Assembly (NCBI RefSeq): GCF_901709675.1
Contig: NC_051103.1
Location: forward strand, 2,713,501-2,777,500
Length of the DNA stretch: 64,000 nt
Reading direction: 5' to 3'
From: Syngnathus acus
Taxonomy: Eukaryota > Chordata > Actinopteri > Syngnathiformes > Syngnathidae
Each line of letters starts with the position of its first letter. Positions within the stretch are counted from its first letter, which is position 1. Shown one piece after another: positions 8,031-18,699 of this stretch. The notes below the pieces were generated by a model, which did no database searches, was not told where the DNA came from, and saw only the letters and a list, made by a program, of their open reading frames with translations. Made by a program: the position numbers and the translations under genes.

Positions 8031-10383
8031 TCACTCGTCGGCCTCCTCCGTGGCTCGCGACGCATCCGGCGAAGGTGACCGATCCCGCCGCGCTTTGTTT
8101 TGCACGCTAGCGTCTGCCAAGAAAGGAAGTGCCAGGTTGTGTACAGGTGTGTAGCACTGAAGGGGTGTTACGATCTTTATTGATTTGTTACCCGAATCCG
8201 ACAGCGTGCCCTCGTCATTTTCATCTCCAGAAGACGTGTCGTCCCGGTCCACGGAGCTCGTGGAAGACAGGTGCACTAGGGCCAGCCTCTGCATGGCTGA
8301 AAGTAGTTTGTTAACCTGTTATCGGTTTGTTATCATAACAGCGTCTGTGCGTCCATCCCATAATCCGGGATGATCCAGCACAGACTCGCATCTGCCGCCC
8401 TAATCTTACCATCACACACACCGGGCTTTTTGAGACAGATGTCGACCACATGTCCGTTTTTCCAATTGTTACATCACGGTAAGAGACAAATGCGGAGCCC
8501 ACTGACCTTTGAGGGAAGGTGGCTCGTAGGTGCTTGGCGTTTTGTCAGACGTTTTGGATTTCAGGACTCCGTTTTCTCCTCCGAGACACTGCAGCAGGCA
8601 CGGGGAAAATGGCACCGGGGACACGGCGGGCAACACACGGCAAAATGGTACCAAGCTGGCGTACCTGGTGAGACCCGGGGTCGTCTTCCGGCGATAGCGG
8701 GTCCGTCAGTCGGAAGAGGGTGGCGGGCGTTGGCCTTCGACGTCGAATCTGAACACAGAGACGCTCGTGATTCAATTTGAGATCAGAACATTTTTATTTG
8801 ACTTGTCCTGTTAGGGGTTGCAACAGCACAGCATCATTTTCCACTTAAGCCTATTAAACATAAATATTGTATTAAAGTCTTTGGCGTGGGCTATTTTATT
8901 TTTAAACAATCAAATAAAAATTTAGAAATTAGGAGTTAAATTAGAAAAACATTTACATGGTGTAAAAAAAAAGGTTGCAATTCCCAGTAGACACCACAGG
9001 AGGGCAGCAGATTCCTCTGATCAGCACAAAGCACTCGATTCAGTTCCACTGAATTGCTTGTCACAAAATGCCACTAGGAGGCGACAAATCACAACGTTTG
9101 TATGGTGCTGAGCAGCAGGCGCAGGTTTGATTCCCAACCTGTGCCAGTTCAAAGCCCAGTTTAAAAAAACAAAAAACAGGTGCTTGCATAAGAGCCTCAA
9201 GAGCAAATACTCTGCCAAACAAATCATGAGATAAAAAAAACAAACTAACTGGCAAATGTGAGGGAGGCTCATTTTATTCAGTTCCTGCTTTATAAAAATG
9301 AGCAGCAATTATAAAAACAAAGGTCCTAGTGTTATTTGGAATGCATAATACAGGTGAGTCATAAACACTGCCGAGAGTTATGCAACTTCATGTCTTATTG
9401 TAGCTCCCATTCTCCACGCAAGTTGGATGGACATGACGAGGCAAAAGAGCTTGTACGAGAGCCCTCAGCACCCGTGTTTTGTAACATCACATTTTAATAT
9501 TTATAATGCTTCATCCCTCATGTCAGCTTCTCCTCCACTCCTTTTGAAACCTCATCACTTTGAAGAGATGCAAAAAGTCAGGCTTGCACGGCTCAGCTTA
9601 ATCCCTGCGCTGTCCATACTCTACTGCCAACAGGCGCTAATACATTTAAAAAACGTGAGTCCTACTGCTCCTCGTGTTACGTAAGTAGGGGCCACTTCAA
9701 CACGGGGGCAGGGGGCCAACAATGAACAACCAAATTCTGTGAAGCTTGCTCCAAGTTCGCTGCAGTCCTTTTATTCGAATTGAGGCCACACCTCAGTTGG
9801 ATGGTGCGGTGCTGTCCCCTTGAGAAAATTCACACTGATACCCCAAATACTGTAACGTCCCCCTTTTGGGGGTGATAACACGAGGGTACCACAAGGTGTC
9901 GCAATTTCACGGCTAGTCGTACGAGTCACGTTTCTTCCTCTGCGCGCATAGTTGAACAGTCTGATGCATCTGTAAGGCAGAACTTTGCAATGGAGTCTAT
10001 GCCGCTTAATAAAATCATTAGGCATCGATCTAACAATTTATCTATATGTGATTTGATGACTGCAGCAGCACACCATCTGCAGAGGACACATGGCACCTAT
10101 GAACCTGAGGTTTGCTATGGAATCAATAATGAAGGGGAAAAACATGCGAATTTTAATACACGTGTACTGTAAAGAACGATTTTAACAACGTAATATTGTT
10201 CTGTTTTTATATAGTTTAAAGAAATGTTTTGCAAATCTCTCCATCTGCTAATAAATGCCTTGTATGCATGATTCTCACCAGTTCCACTTGTCGCGGGTCC
10301 AGCTGGAGGGGCACCGCCGAAGGCACCGAGAACTGGATCTTCCTCTTAGCATCGCTGTCCTCCGGCTCTCGCTCCGCAGTCAT
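8031..10383 (-). CDS. ppp1r1b: Protein phosphatase 1 regulatory inhibitor subunit 1B (DARPP-32)
   Basis: Dopamine- and cAMP-regulated inhibitor of protein phosphatase 1 in neurons. Minus-strand exons: 10383-10279, 8748-8665, 8588-8507, 8296-8192 and 8113-8031; the last two may be read as one block. Exon 1 has the PP1-docking KIQF motif (residues 15-18) inside KRKIQFSVPSAVP and ends LDPRQVEL. Exon 2 opens IRRRRPTPATLFRL, with Thr42 in the PKA site equivalent to human Thr34. Exon 3 ends YEPPSLK and exon 4 continues AMQRLALVHLSS, followed by an acidic Ser-rich tail. The product is 152 residues if the 78-base segment 8114-8191 is spliced out, 178 if retained; both are in frame. I chose the Met at 10383 for its AACATGA context; in-frame Mets run up to 10419. 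At the place of human Thr75, the CDK5 site, there is Glu85. It lies next to neurod2, as in other vertebrates. Confidence 0.9.
8760..10270 (-). other. ppp1r1b intron 1
   Basis: 1530-base intron, AT-rich, with no exon or recognised repeat. It separates the PP1-docking exon from the PKA-site exon. Confidence 0.5.
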
Positions 10384-10399
10384 GTTGATCCCTGCAGGT

Positions 10400-13290
10400 A
10401 GAAGGGGCTCCATCATCACACGTCTCCAGCCTCGTCTAGAAAAAAAAAAAAAAAGTCCAATCTGCGCTATGCACGGTCAGTCCCACTCCCACTTATGCAT
10501 CCTCGGTCACGAAGCAACACAGCAGCGCGTGTTCGTGCGAAGGAAGGCTTATGACGCGGCAGGTTGTTGCCGCAGATATCGCGAGATCTCGGTGAATTTT
10601 AGACGGGGCTTCCGCGTTAACCGGTGGGCTTTAGGACCCTGCGCTCTTCTGGCTTCAAAATTAAATACAGCCGCGACAAAGTTTTGACAACGCGGAAGTA
10701 AGAAAGATTCGTATAACTGGCACCAACAACGTCTTCCAAATACCCCAAAAAAAGACGTATGACAATGAACAATATTTGTCGTCTTCAAACCGCTTCAGGT
10801 AGGCGACCGGAGGTAACGCCTCGCCCGAAACAACAACATATAAAAGCAACGTGGCACAAAAGAGAAAAAACACGACAAAATGTTACTGCTGGTCAAAACG
10901 TAAAGCGTACTTTTAAAGCCTACTTTCAAGCGCTAGCGTCGACTTGTGGTTTAAACAAGTAACGACGTCCCAACCGGGCCATTAAGTCAATTGAACTGCA
11001 CTAACACTTTACGGCCACTAGATGTCAGCCACTGCCAATTCTTGTGTACAGAGCCTGAGGTCTGTCGTAAATGTAAATGTGTTTATTGCTTCATGTTTGT
11101 GAGCAGTGTGCTTCTGGGTGCTAAGTACACTGATCGACTACCACTGACATAAATTGAAAATGATTACATTTCAACCAAGAACTATTGTTTCGATTTAAAG
11201 GAATGTGTTTGTAAGTCCCTCAATCTGTTAATAGATGCCTTGTACCCCCAACCTTGGCTTGACACCACAGTTTAAAACCATACCGCTATTTTAAAACCCG
11301 AATCCAGACTTGAAACCAGCAAGGGGCGAGACCTAGTTTACGATAATGGGGTTACGGGTGTCACCTTTTTTTGCGATTGACCCCATTTTTTTCACATTCT
11401 AAAACACACCCAGTGTGAATCTACTCACTAACGCCGCTTATTTCATTTTGCCTTTCAGAGCCCGCTGACAGATGGCGAGTTCTTCTCAACCGCCTCCCCC
11501 CCTCAACACCTCACCCAGCCGCCCGGGGGGAGTCGCTCTCTGCGAATGCGGCCGCATGTCAATCAGCAGCTCTCATGTGATGGCTCTTGCCAATGACGTG
11601 CCAGCCATGTGGGCCTGGCATCGCACGGCCCCGCCAGGCGAGTCGCCCGCGCGCTTCCTCCCCTCGCGCTTCCTCCCCTCGCACACGTCTGAGCTGCAGA
11701 CAGAGGCACGGTGGCCGCAGAAGAGGAAGAGGAAAGTAGAGGCACGAGCACGCAGCACACAACACAGCCTCTTCTTCGCCCTGCGCGACTCACCGTCGGC
11801 ATGGTGTAAACAAAGCGAAGGTAGGGTCTTCCGAAATCCGCGTTTCAACTTCTTTGTGTCCACCTGCATCCCATCATTCGTCCACACGGACAACATTTGG
11901 TCATTCGTGGAGCCTCATTGCAAGCGGCAGTAAATATAGAAAGATGGTGTGTGTGGCTTGAATTCTATGCGCAGCACGCGCAGGATAAATGACAATTGTG
12001 TTTATAATTTTGGGTGGAAAAGAGGAAAAAAATATAGACATAAAATTGAGAGCATTTCATGCTTTTGACTGTTTTTAATTGATTTTCACTCAATGAATTG
12101 CATTTTTGTGCCACTTGACGTGCTAAAATAGTATGGAGTCAAGATGAGGCATTTGCCTTTTTTTAAAGCATAACACTCTAAAAATCATAATTCAAAGCAA
12201 AATTGCTGACATTTTAGAGTTTAATCAAGGTTGTTGGAAAAGTTTTTTCAGTTCACATATTTAATATAGGTCTTCGCCGGGATTCTAAAAAAGTATATGC
12301 GTCCTACCATAATAACATCTACTGCCTTCCTCTAAAAGGTGTGAATAACAGTATTTAAATGAACAAATAATATATTTGTTTAGACTTAAAAATGTTAAAT
12401 ATTTTTTACGACAAAAGGTGGTCTGCTTTTCGGTCAGACCATTGGGTACACCTGCACACCACGCCACGCCCTTTACAAATATAATTGACAAGGTCAATGA
12501 CCACCTCTGTGTGTGCGTGTGCATGTCGTGTATTGCAGTTGTACCTAATGATGTGACCTAGCGCATCCATTTGCAACTCATTTTGTGGGTGTCATTAATC
12601 GTAGATCAAACGCATCAGTCTCCAGCCATTTTGTTTCATTGATGGTGTAACTAATACCCGATCAATCCTTTTTTTTTCTTTTTTATGTCACCTTATGTTG
12701 CATGTGTACCTGGTACATCATTCCCATTTGTTTATTCTGTTTGTGGTAGTGCGACACATTTGCAGCCATTTTGTCTCTTGTTAAAGGTGTCCCTAATAAT
12801 CTGACCGGACGTAGCCATGTTGATTCATCCCATCTTTTCTTTAATGTACCAAATCATATGACTCCGGACATCAATTTCCAGCCATCTTCTCTCATCATGT
12901 TGTCAGTGTCCCTAATAAAGTGGCCCGGGACATGTTGCTGGTGTGCCTAATACTGTGACCTGAGACATCCAATTCCAGTTTTTTTTTCTTTTTTTCTGCT
13001 CAACCTTTGTCCATCCGCATAGTCATATTCTGTTGCATAAATGTCCCTCATCATTTGAACCGACACATCGACGAATCCATTTTCCATCTGATGCCATTTT
13101 GTCCTCTGTCCCTAATGAAATGGCCTGGCACATTCAGTCCTTGTCTTTCCTCCCCTCATCCCATCTTCAAATGTGCCAAATGATGACTTGAGACATCCAT
13201 TTTCAGCAACCACATTTTTCGTCTCATCCCATTTGTTTTGGGTGAGGGGGTGGGGGGGCACCATCCAGCTTCACCCTTGTATGACATCAT
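10400..13290. other. ppp1r1b-neurod2 intergenic region
   Basis: 10420-10650 is CpG-rich (a TCGCGAGATC core near 10579) and is the likely ppp1r1b promoter, firing leftward. 11460-11900 is a second GC-rich block with a cttcctcccctcgcg duplication; it may hold the upstream non-coding exon or enhancer of neurod2. 12534-13250 is a degenerate repeat array, listed separately. No protein gene seen. Confidence 0.4.
12534..13250. repeat. Degenerate tandem array around a cctaataaagtggcc core
   Basis: At least six decayed units. Each has a (t/c)cctaat(g/a)n(a/t)gtg(a/g)cc(t/c) core, at about 12543, 12792, 12911, 12949 and 13112, followed by gacatccatttncagccattttgtctcatc-like sequence. Spacing is irregular, about 40-150 bases. 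The same core occurs at 16858 and in the array at 55871-56290. Confidence 0.6.
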
Positions 13291-13344
13291 AGAGTGGATA
13301 TAAACAGCGCACGCGGGACCCCGCCTCCTCTGTTGCAGGTGACA

Positions 13345-14454
13345 ATGTTAAGCCGTCTCTTCAGTGAGGTTCTACCGGACGTCCAGAGGTTGGCGGCGGA
13401 CTGGGCCGACAACCCGGACGGCGGGTTGGGCAAGGTGAAGAACGAGCAGGAAGGGCACCTCGGCGCGGAGGACGAGCTGGACGAGGCGCGCTGCGGGGGC
13501 AGCAGTAGCCGAGCCGAGTCCGAAATGGCAGATGAGGAGGAGGAGGACGAGGAGGAAGGGGACGAAGATGATGATGACGATGAGAGCGGTGTCCACGAAG
13601 GCACCGGGGATAAAGGCAACAAAAAACGCGGTCCGAAGAAGCGCAAGACGGGTGCGGTCCGCCACGAGCGCTCCAAAGTGCGGCGGGTGAAGGCCAACGC
13701 CCGGGAGCGCACGCGTATGCACGACCTCAACTCGGCGCTGGACAACCTGCGCAAGGTGGTACCGTGCTACTCCAAGACGCAGAAGTTGTCCAAAATCGAG
13801 ACGCTGCGCCTGGCCAAGAACTACATCCTGGCGCTGGGCGAGATTTTGCGCAACGGCAAGCGTCCCGACGTGGTCAGCTACGTGCAGATGTTGTGCAAGG
13901 GCCTCTCGCAGCCCACCACTAACCTGGTGGCCGGCTGCCTGCAGCTCAACACGCGCAACTTCCTCACCGAACCGGATGCGACGCGCTTCCACATGCCCGG
14001 CTCGCCCTTCTCCTTGCATCCGTACTCGTCTTCGCCGTCGTCGTCGTACCGGTGTCGCCTCGCCAGCCCCAACTGCCAAGCTCCGGGCGGGGGCCCCCTG
14101 AACCTACGCGGGCACTCGTACGCCCCCGGCTATGAGGCCGCGTACGCTCCGGGCGGGGCCTCCCCGGACTACCTGAGCCCGGACTACGAGGGCCAGCACA
14201 GCCCGCCGGGGTGCTTGATGGGCGTGGGCGTCAGCATGGGTGCGCCCGGCAAGCAGCAGGAGCTTGACGCCGAGCGGAACTATCACTACTCGTCTATGCA
14301 TTACTCCCGAGCCGGACGCGGTTTGACGTTTGGCCCTTCGGGAACCCGCGGCGGTGGCGGCGCGCACTCCGAGAACATCCCGCCCTTCCACGAGGGCCAC
14401 CACGAGCGCCCGGCGGGCCCCTACGAAGACATCAGCGCCTTTTTCCATAACTGA
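13345..14454 (+). CDS. neurod2: Neurogenic differentiation factor 2 (bHLH transcription factor)
   Basis: E-box-binding bHLH activator of neuronal differentiation and maturation; acts in the nucleus as a dimer with E proteins. The single coding exon is 369 residues (human about 382). It starts [13 protein letters not shown] at 13345, close to the human MLTRLFSE. The frame is open upstream to 13294, but a ctgttgcag acceptor at 13330-13338 shows that part is intron. An acidic Glu/Asp run (residues about 68-90) precedes the nuclear-localisation-like KKRGPKKRK. The bHLH domain spans about 112-169 ([19 protein letters not shown], then [13 protein letters not shown]). It is followed by the NeuroD-family block [20 protein letters not shown], and the C-terminus ends ISAFFHN, like NEUROD2 NAFFHN. 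AATAAA lies at 14587-14592. The block after the bHLH and the C-terminus favour NEUROD2 over NEUROD1/6; location beside ppp1r1b supports it. Confidence 0.96.
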   Translation: MLSRLFSEVLPDVQRLAADWADNPDGGLGKVKNEQEGHLGAEDELDEARCGGSSSRAESEMADEEEEDEEEGDEDDDDDESGVHEGTGDKGNKKRGPKKRKTGAVRHERSKVRRVKANARERTRMHDLNSALDNLRKVVPCYSKTQKLSKIETLRLAKNYILALGEILRNGKRPDVVSYVQMLCKGLSQPTTNLVAGCLQLNTRNFLTEPDATRFHMPGSPFSLHPYSSSPSSSYRCRLASPNCQAPGGGPLNLRGHSYAPGYEAAYAPGGASPDYLSPDYEGQHSPPGCLMGVGVSMGAPGKQQELDAERNYHYSSMHYSRAGRGLTFGPSGTRGGGGAHSENIPPFHEGHHERPAGPYEDISAFFHN

Positions 14455-14586
14455 GCCACGCACTGACTGACTTGAGTGACAATCCTTAATCTTTTCCTGT
14501 AATCTGATTACATGCGCTTCTTCATTGTACGGTATTCTGTGTGCGCGTGCAAAACAACTTGACATGTAATATAAATGAAATGCACA

Positions 14587-14592
14587 AATAAA
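14587..14592 (+). promoter_or_regulatory. Polyadenylation signal of neurod2
   Basis: AATAAA 133 bases after the neurod2 stop codon, giving a short 3' UTR. Confidence 0.55.
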
Positions 14593-14599
14593 ACATGAT

Positions 14600-17500
14600 T
14601 TATAATTGTCTGGTGTCATTCACACTTGCGTGGACTGTAAGTCTGCATTTTAAGCCAGATTTCTAAAGGAATAAAATATAGATGAGACTAAATTAATTGA
14701 TATTTCTTTGGGAGGCTCTGAGACAAAATGGTTTCATGCATTTAATTCTTGAAAAAAGTCAACTTGACAATTATGCATCTACCACTGACTGCAATCAAGT
14801 CTATTGCACAGGTTAAAAAGAAGTCCGATTTTTGCAATTTTTTTGTAATGTGTCATTTTATATTTTGATGCCGTTTGGTACTCTCAAAACAAACACGTTT
14901 TTCCTGTTTTAATGGTCTTTTTTAGCATAAGTATAGCATGCATTACTTTACATGTGTACGGATTAGACATTAATAACCACTTGGTCCCAATATACATTTC
15001 TAACCAACCACCTGATCCTTACACGCGCTAACATTCGATTCATTTTGAAGTACACTGGTGCACGGAGTTTTTTTTTTCTTTTCTTCTTCTTCAATGACAG
15101 AATCACAATGTTGCTTGTGTGCAGGCCAGACGACATCAGTGTTGATTTCTCCATTCGATGCTAATAATAATAATAATAATATTACTCGGAACATGCAGGC
15201 GCCATGTTGGACCATCGCCCGTGGTCCCATATGCTGCCTTGCTGCATGGTCAAGTGTGCGAGTTAGGCTCTGCAGGCACATTCTCGTATATCCAATCCAA
15301 AAACACACAAATATAATGATGAGCATCTAAATGATTCTAATTGAAACGTGCCAACTTTAAATTTAAATTAAACAGAACGTTATTTTCTTAAGTAATAATA
15401 ATAATCAAGAAATGAGTGAATTAATAATGCACATGCTGCCTTTTAAAATGCCCACTCGAAATTAAATTAGTAAAATAACGCGCGTTGTTTTTATTATACG
15501 AGAAAACTGAAATATAGATCAGTACAGGCAACCCATGGAAAAATGTGCTAGTGTCATAGCGATAATTAATAACACGCAAATTGAACAATTGACATTTGAG
15601 TTGAATTTAATGATCTGTTAGTTTAATATCGTATCATTAGATGAAAACATCTACTGTACATTTTGGCAACATTGTGAGTTGATTTGAGATTGTGACGGGC
15701 GCCTTTGCACTTTGCGCATGCATATACGTCCTGCATCAGAATTTTGCGGGCCGATACAGGTGAATCACATCAAATCACCGCCAGGACGCTGCGAGCACGT
15801 CCACCACGCACGCGTGCACGCTGGCCGCCCGTACAGCCAAGCCACTCACGCGCACGCGCGCCGCGCACGCTGCAACTCGGCCAAACGTGCACCGGCCCTT
15901 GTGGGAGGGCCCCGGTGTTTCTTTGCTAATTCCACCAGCATCTGTTCATTACTCCTGCACAGCCTGCTGCATGAAAAAAATATTTTTATTTTATTTCAAG
16001 CATGCAGGAGAATGTTGTTGAGCTCATTTATAATATCCGATGATTCCTTTTTTTTTTTTTACTTTTTTTTATTGTGGTTTGACGCATACTTGAATTATTA
16101 TTGTTTGAGTTTATTTTTCTCTTTGGGAATTAGGAGCTTCACCTTAATTTATTTGTAATAGGGATTTAATAACCAATTCCAATCAATTAGTTCGGCCTGT
16201 TTGTTAAAATGAATGTCTGTAAAATCCCTTCAGAAATGTTGTGCGTGGTGTAATTCAATAAGCCAGCAAACTGTTCATTTTGTTTGAAAGTGTAGCATCT
16301 GCATCATTTTATACTCACGTGATACATTTTATTAGTAGACTATCCCTGCAAAAAAATGTTTTTACTAACACAAGTGTCATTGAATAAGTTAAATAAATGG
16401 GCAGGGAATGCTTGGATAAAAACTGCGTACCCAAAAAAATGTTGAGGCAAGTTTTGTATGCTGTCTCTTTGGGATTGCAGTGATAAACATTCAAGCTCTG
16501 TTGCTAATCAAAATAATAGCACTTAAAGTATATGAAATAAATTAAAACGTGTTAAAGTTAAAAAGAGCATTTTTAACAGCGATTAGTGTTTCGATGTGTG
16601 GTTACTTGACAAAGTTCTATGCTCCCATGGTTTTTTTTGGGGGGGGGGGTCCTTCCCCATGATTGTCATGAACAATTTTGGTTTTAAATGTCACTTTTCC
16701 TCGGCATCAAAAAGTATAAATATTATATTTTCCCCCAGTTGACAGTTCTCAGAAATATGGAGTGCAGTATGAAAAGATGATAAACATATTCATAAGAGTG
16801 TTTTGTTGACTCTCTAGTTCCAGCTCTTGTCATGGAGCCTCATTAGCTTGTGCAGGTGTACCTAATGAAGTGGCCGTCGAGTGTCTATTATGCGGTGGTG
16901 TTTGCTGCACAGATGGCAGGAGTGTTTTTTTTTTTATTTCTTTATTTATCTTTCAGGGAGGGTGAAGGAGAGACGAGGAAGAGGAGGGCGAGTGAGGAGG
17001 ATGCCGGCGAAGCCGCCGCCGCCATGGCACGGTCACGCGGGCAGCAGTAATTGGCGGCCATATTGAGGGGTTTGCAGTGCTGCGGGGTGGGCAAACTCCC
17101 AGCTGGACCTGTCAGATGGTATTCACTCCAACTCATTGCCTCCATTTTTGTTGTCTTTCCTGCATCATCCCACTGCACTTTTCTTCTTTACTTGTTTTTT
17201 CACCCTTTCACCTTTCTCTGCTCGAGGTCAATCTTTTTTTTTAATCGCGATAATTAGTCGTCAATCTTAATGTGCCACATCTCCCCGAACGAAAACATCT
17301 GCATTGTAAATAGCTAAATGCTTACCTTTGCCAAAGATGAGCAAGTTACACACAAATTAATAACTAAAACAAAATTTCCTTTAGTTAAGAATAAATTATT
17401 TAAGAAAAAAAAAAAAAAACCAGACTGCAGAGATGTTTTTTTCCGGTCCTTATGTCGATGGCATCACCGCATCGAGACGTGAGCGGTGTGGGCTTGTCAA

Positions 17501-18500
17501 AGACTAATGAACATCTGTCACGGAATTCAAACGCACAGATGCTCTCAACACACGCACACACACACGCGCACAAACACACTTAAATCGCCGTCCTCGACTC
17601 CTCGGCCGCCACCCGCGGCTTTCCACTTTGACCTCAAAGCGTGTTTGACCTTGAGCAGATTTTACCTCGTGGGCTGCCGTCTGTCGCCCCGGGTGCTCGT
17701 AATGACAAATTTAATAATGCTTGGCCAAAATATTAGGAATGGCTCTTGGTCGGATGCAGTGTGATTTTAACAACAACAGCGTGAATACTTTAGCCAAACT
17801 GCTGTTTTAGTTAGCAACAACAATAGTTCCTGTCCATTTTTTGTCTGAGGAGTGCAATTTAGGCTGAGGCGTTTAGTTATTCAAGTGGACTACCTGAGGC
17901 ACGGCGTCAATTAGAGGGGACGCCAATATTTGCATTGCCATGACTTTGTCAAGTGGCTGGCTCTCGGTTGCGAGTCAACGGAAGGGAGCGCGGATTAAAA
18001 GATTGTCAGAAGAGGAGCAGAGAGGAGAGGAAGCTGGGTGGGGGGGGCACTCATCCACTGAATTTGGGAGGGGGGGGTCGCGTAGAGACATGCTGGTATT
18101 GAACATATGCTCATGCATATGCGCTCATGAATGAATTTAGGCGTATAGCAACATAAACGCGCCTCCAATTAGGAACTTAGCGACGGAGTGACTTTTAAGA
18201 GGACGCCGCCATTCGCTAAAGTGTCTTCAAGGGCTCACAAGATTGACACGCAGCGGAGAACAAAGTCGAGACCCTTCAAGGTACTTTATGGCCGTTCTTG
18301 TTTTGTCACTGCGAAGATGAAGTCGTGCAAAGGGAATAATCGTTGAAGTGACATCTGAGACGGAACAACCTGCATAATTTGTGGGGATAATATGTGATCA
18401 TTAAATTGCGCTTTGTGAAAAGGACAAATTATCATTGTTGTCCTAGATTAAAACAAACTTCCAATATTGCACTATTGTTGCATTCGTGAACCAACATAAA
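14600..18500. other. neurod2 downstream intergenic region, part 1
   Basis: No protein gene recognised. Contains short (AAT)n near 15163-15182, CA-rich tracts near 17550-17580, GC-rich 15770-15910 and one copy of the gtgtacctaatgaagtggcc motif at 16856. The rest is AT-rich unique DNA. Confidence 0.4.
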
Positions 18501-18539
18501 TTCTTGAAGTTGCGAAGTTTGTGTTGCTTTTTCTAATTC

Positions 18540-18680
18540 TGCAGAAATGATAAGAAGGTGATGCATTCAGAGGCCGCTCGGACAGGCTCGGCGCCGTCCG
18601 ACGAGATGAATAAATCAAACCTCTCCCCCTGAATTAATCTCTCTCAAGTTAAGATTCTATTAGCAACGAGCTTGGACATC
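18540..18680. promoter_or_regulatory. Conserved-element-like block downstream of neurod2
   Basis: A compact stretch of mixed GC and TAAT-type motifs (gaataaatcaaacctc, gaattaatctctc) ending in tctccatggcaac, which resembles an RFX half-site with its spacer. Possible enhancer of neurod2; inferred from composition only. Confidence 0.3.
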
Positions 18681-18699
18681 TCCATGGCAACTGCAACTC

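Noticed and set aside
11472-11933. 153-codon plus-strand open frame in GC-rich DNA
   Set aside because: Low-complexity composition, an internal duplicated cttcctcccctcgcg segment, open frames in several frames and no family resemblance. More likely a CpG-rich regulatory region.
13372-14079. 235-codon minus-strand frame across neurod2
   Set aside because: Antisense shadow of a GC-rich coding exon; Val/Leu/Ala/Arg-rich composition follows from the neurod2 codons.
15705-16158. 148-codon plus-strand frame
   Set aside because: His/Arg/Pro-rich from a GC patch, then Phe/Leu-rich from T runs; no coherent coding signature.
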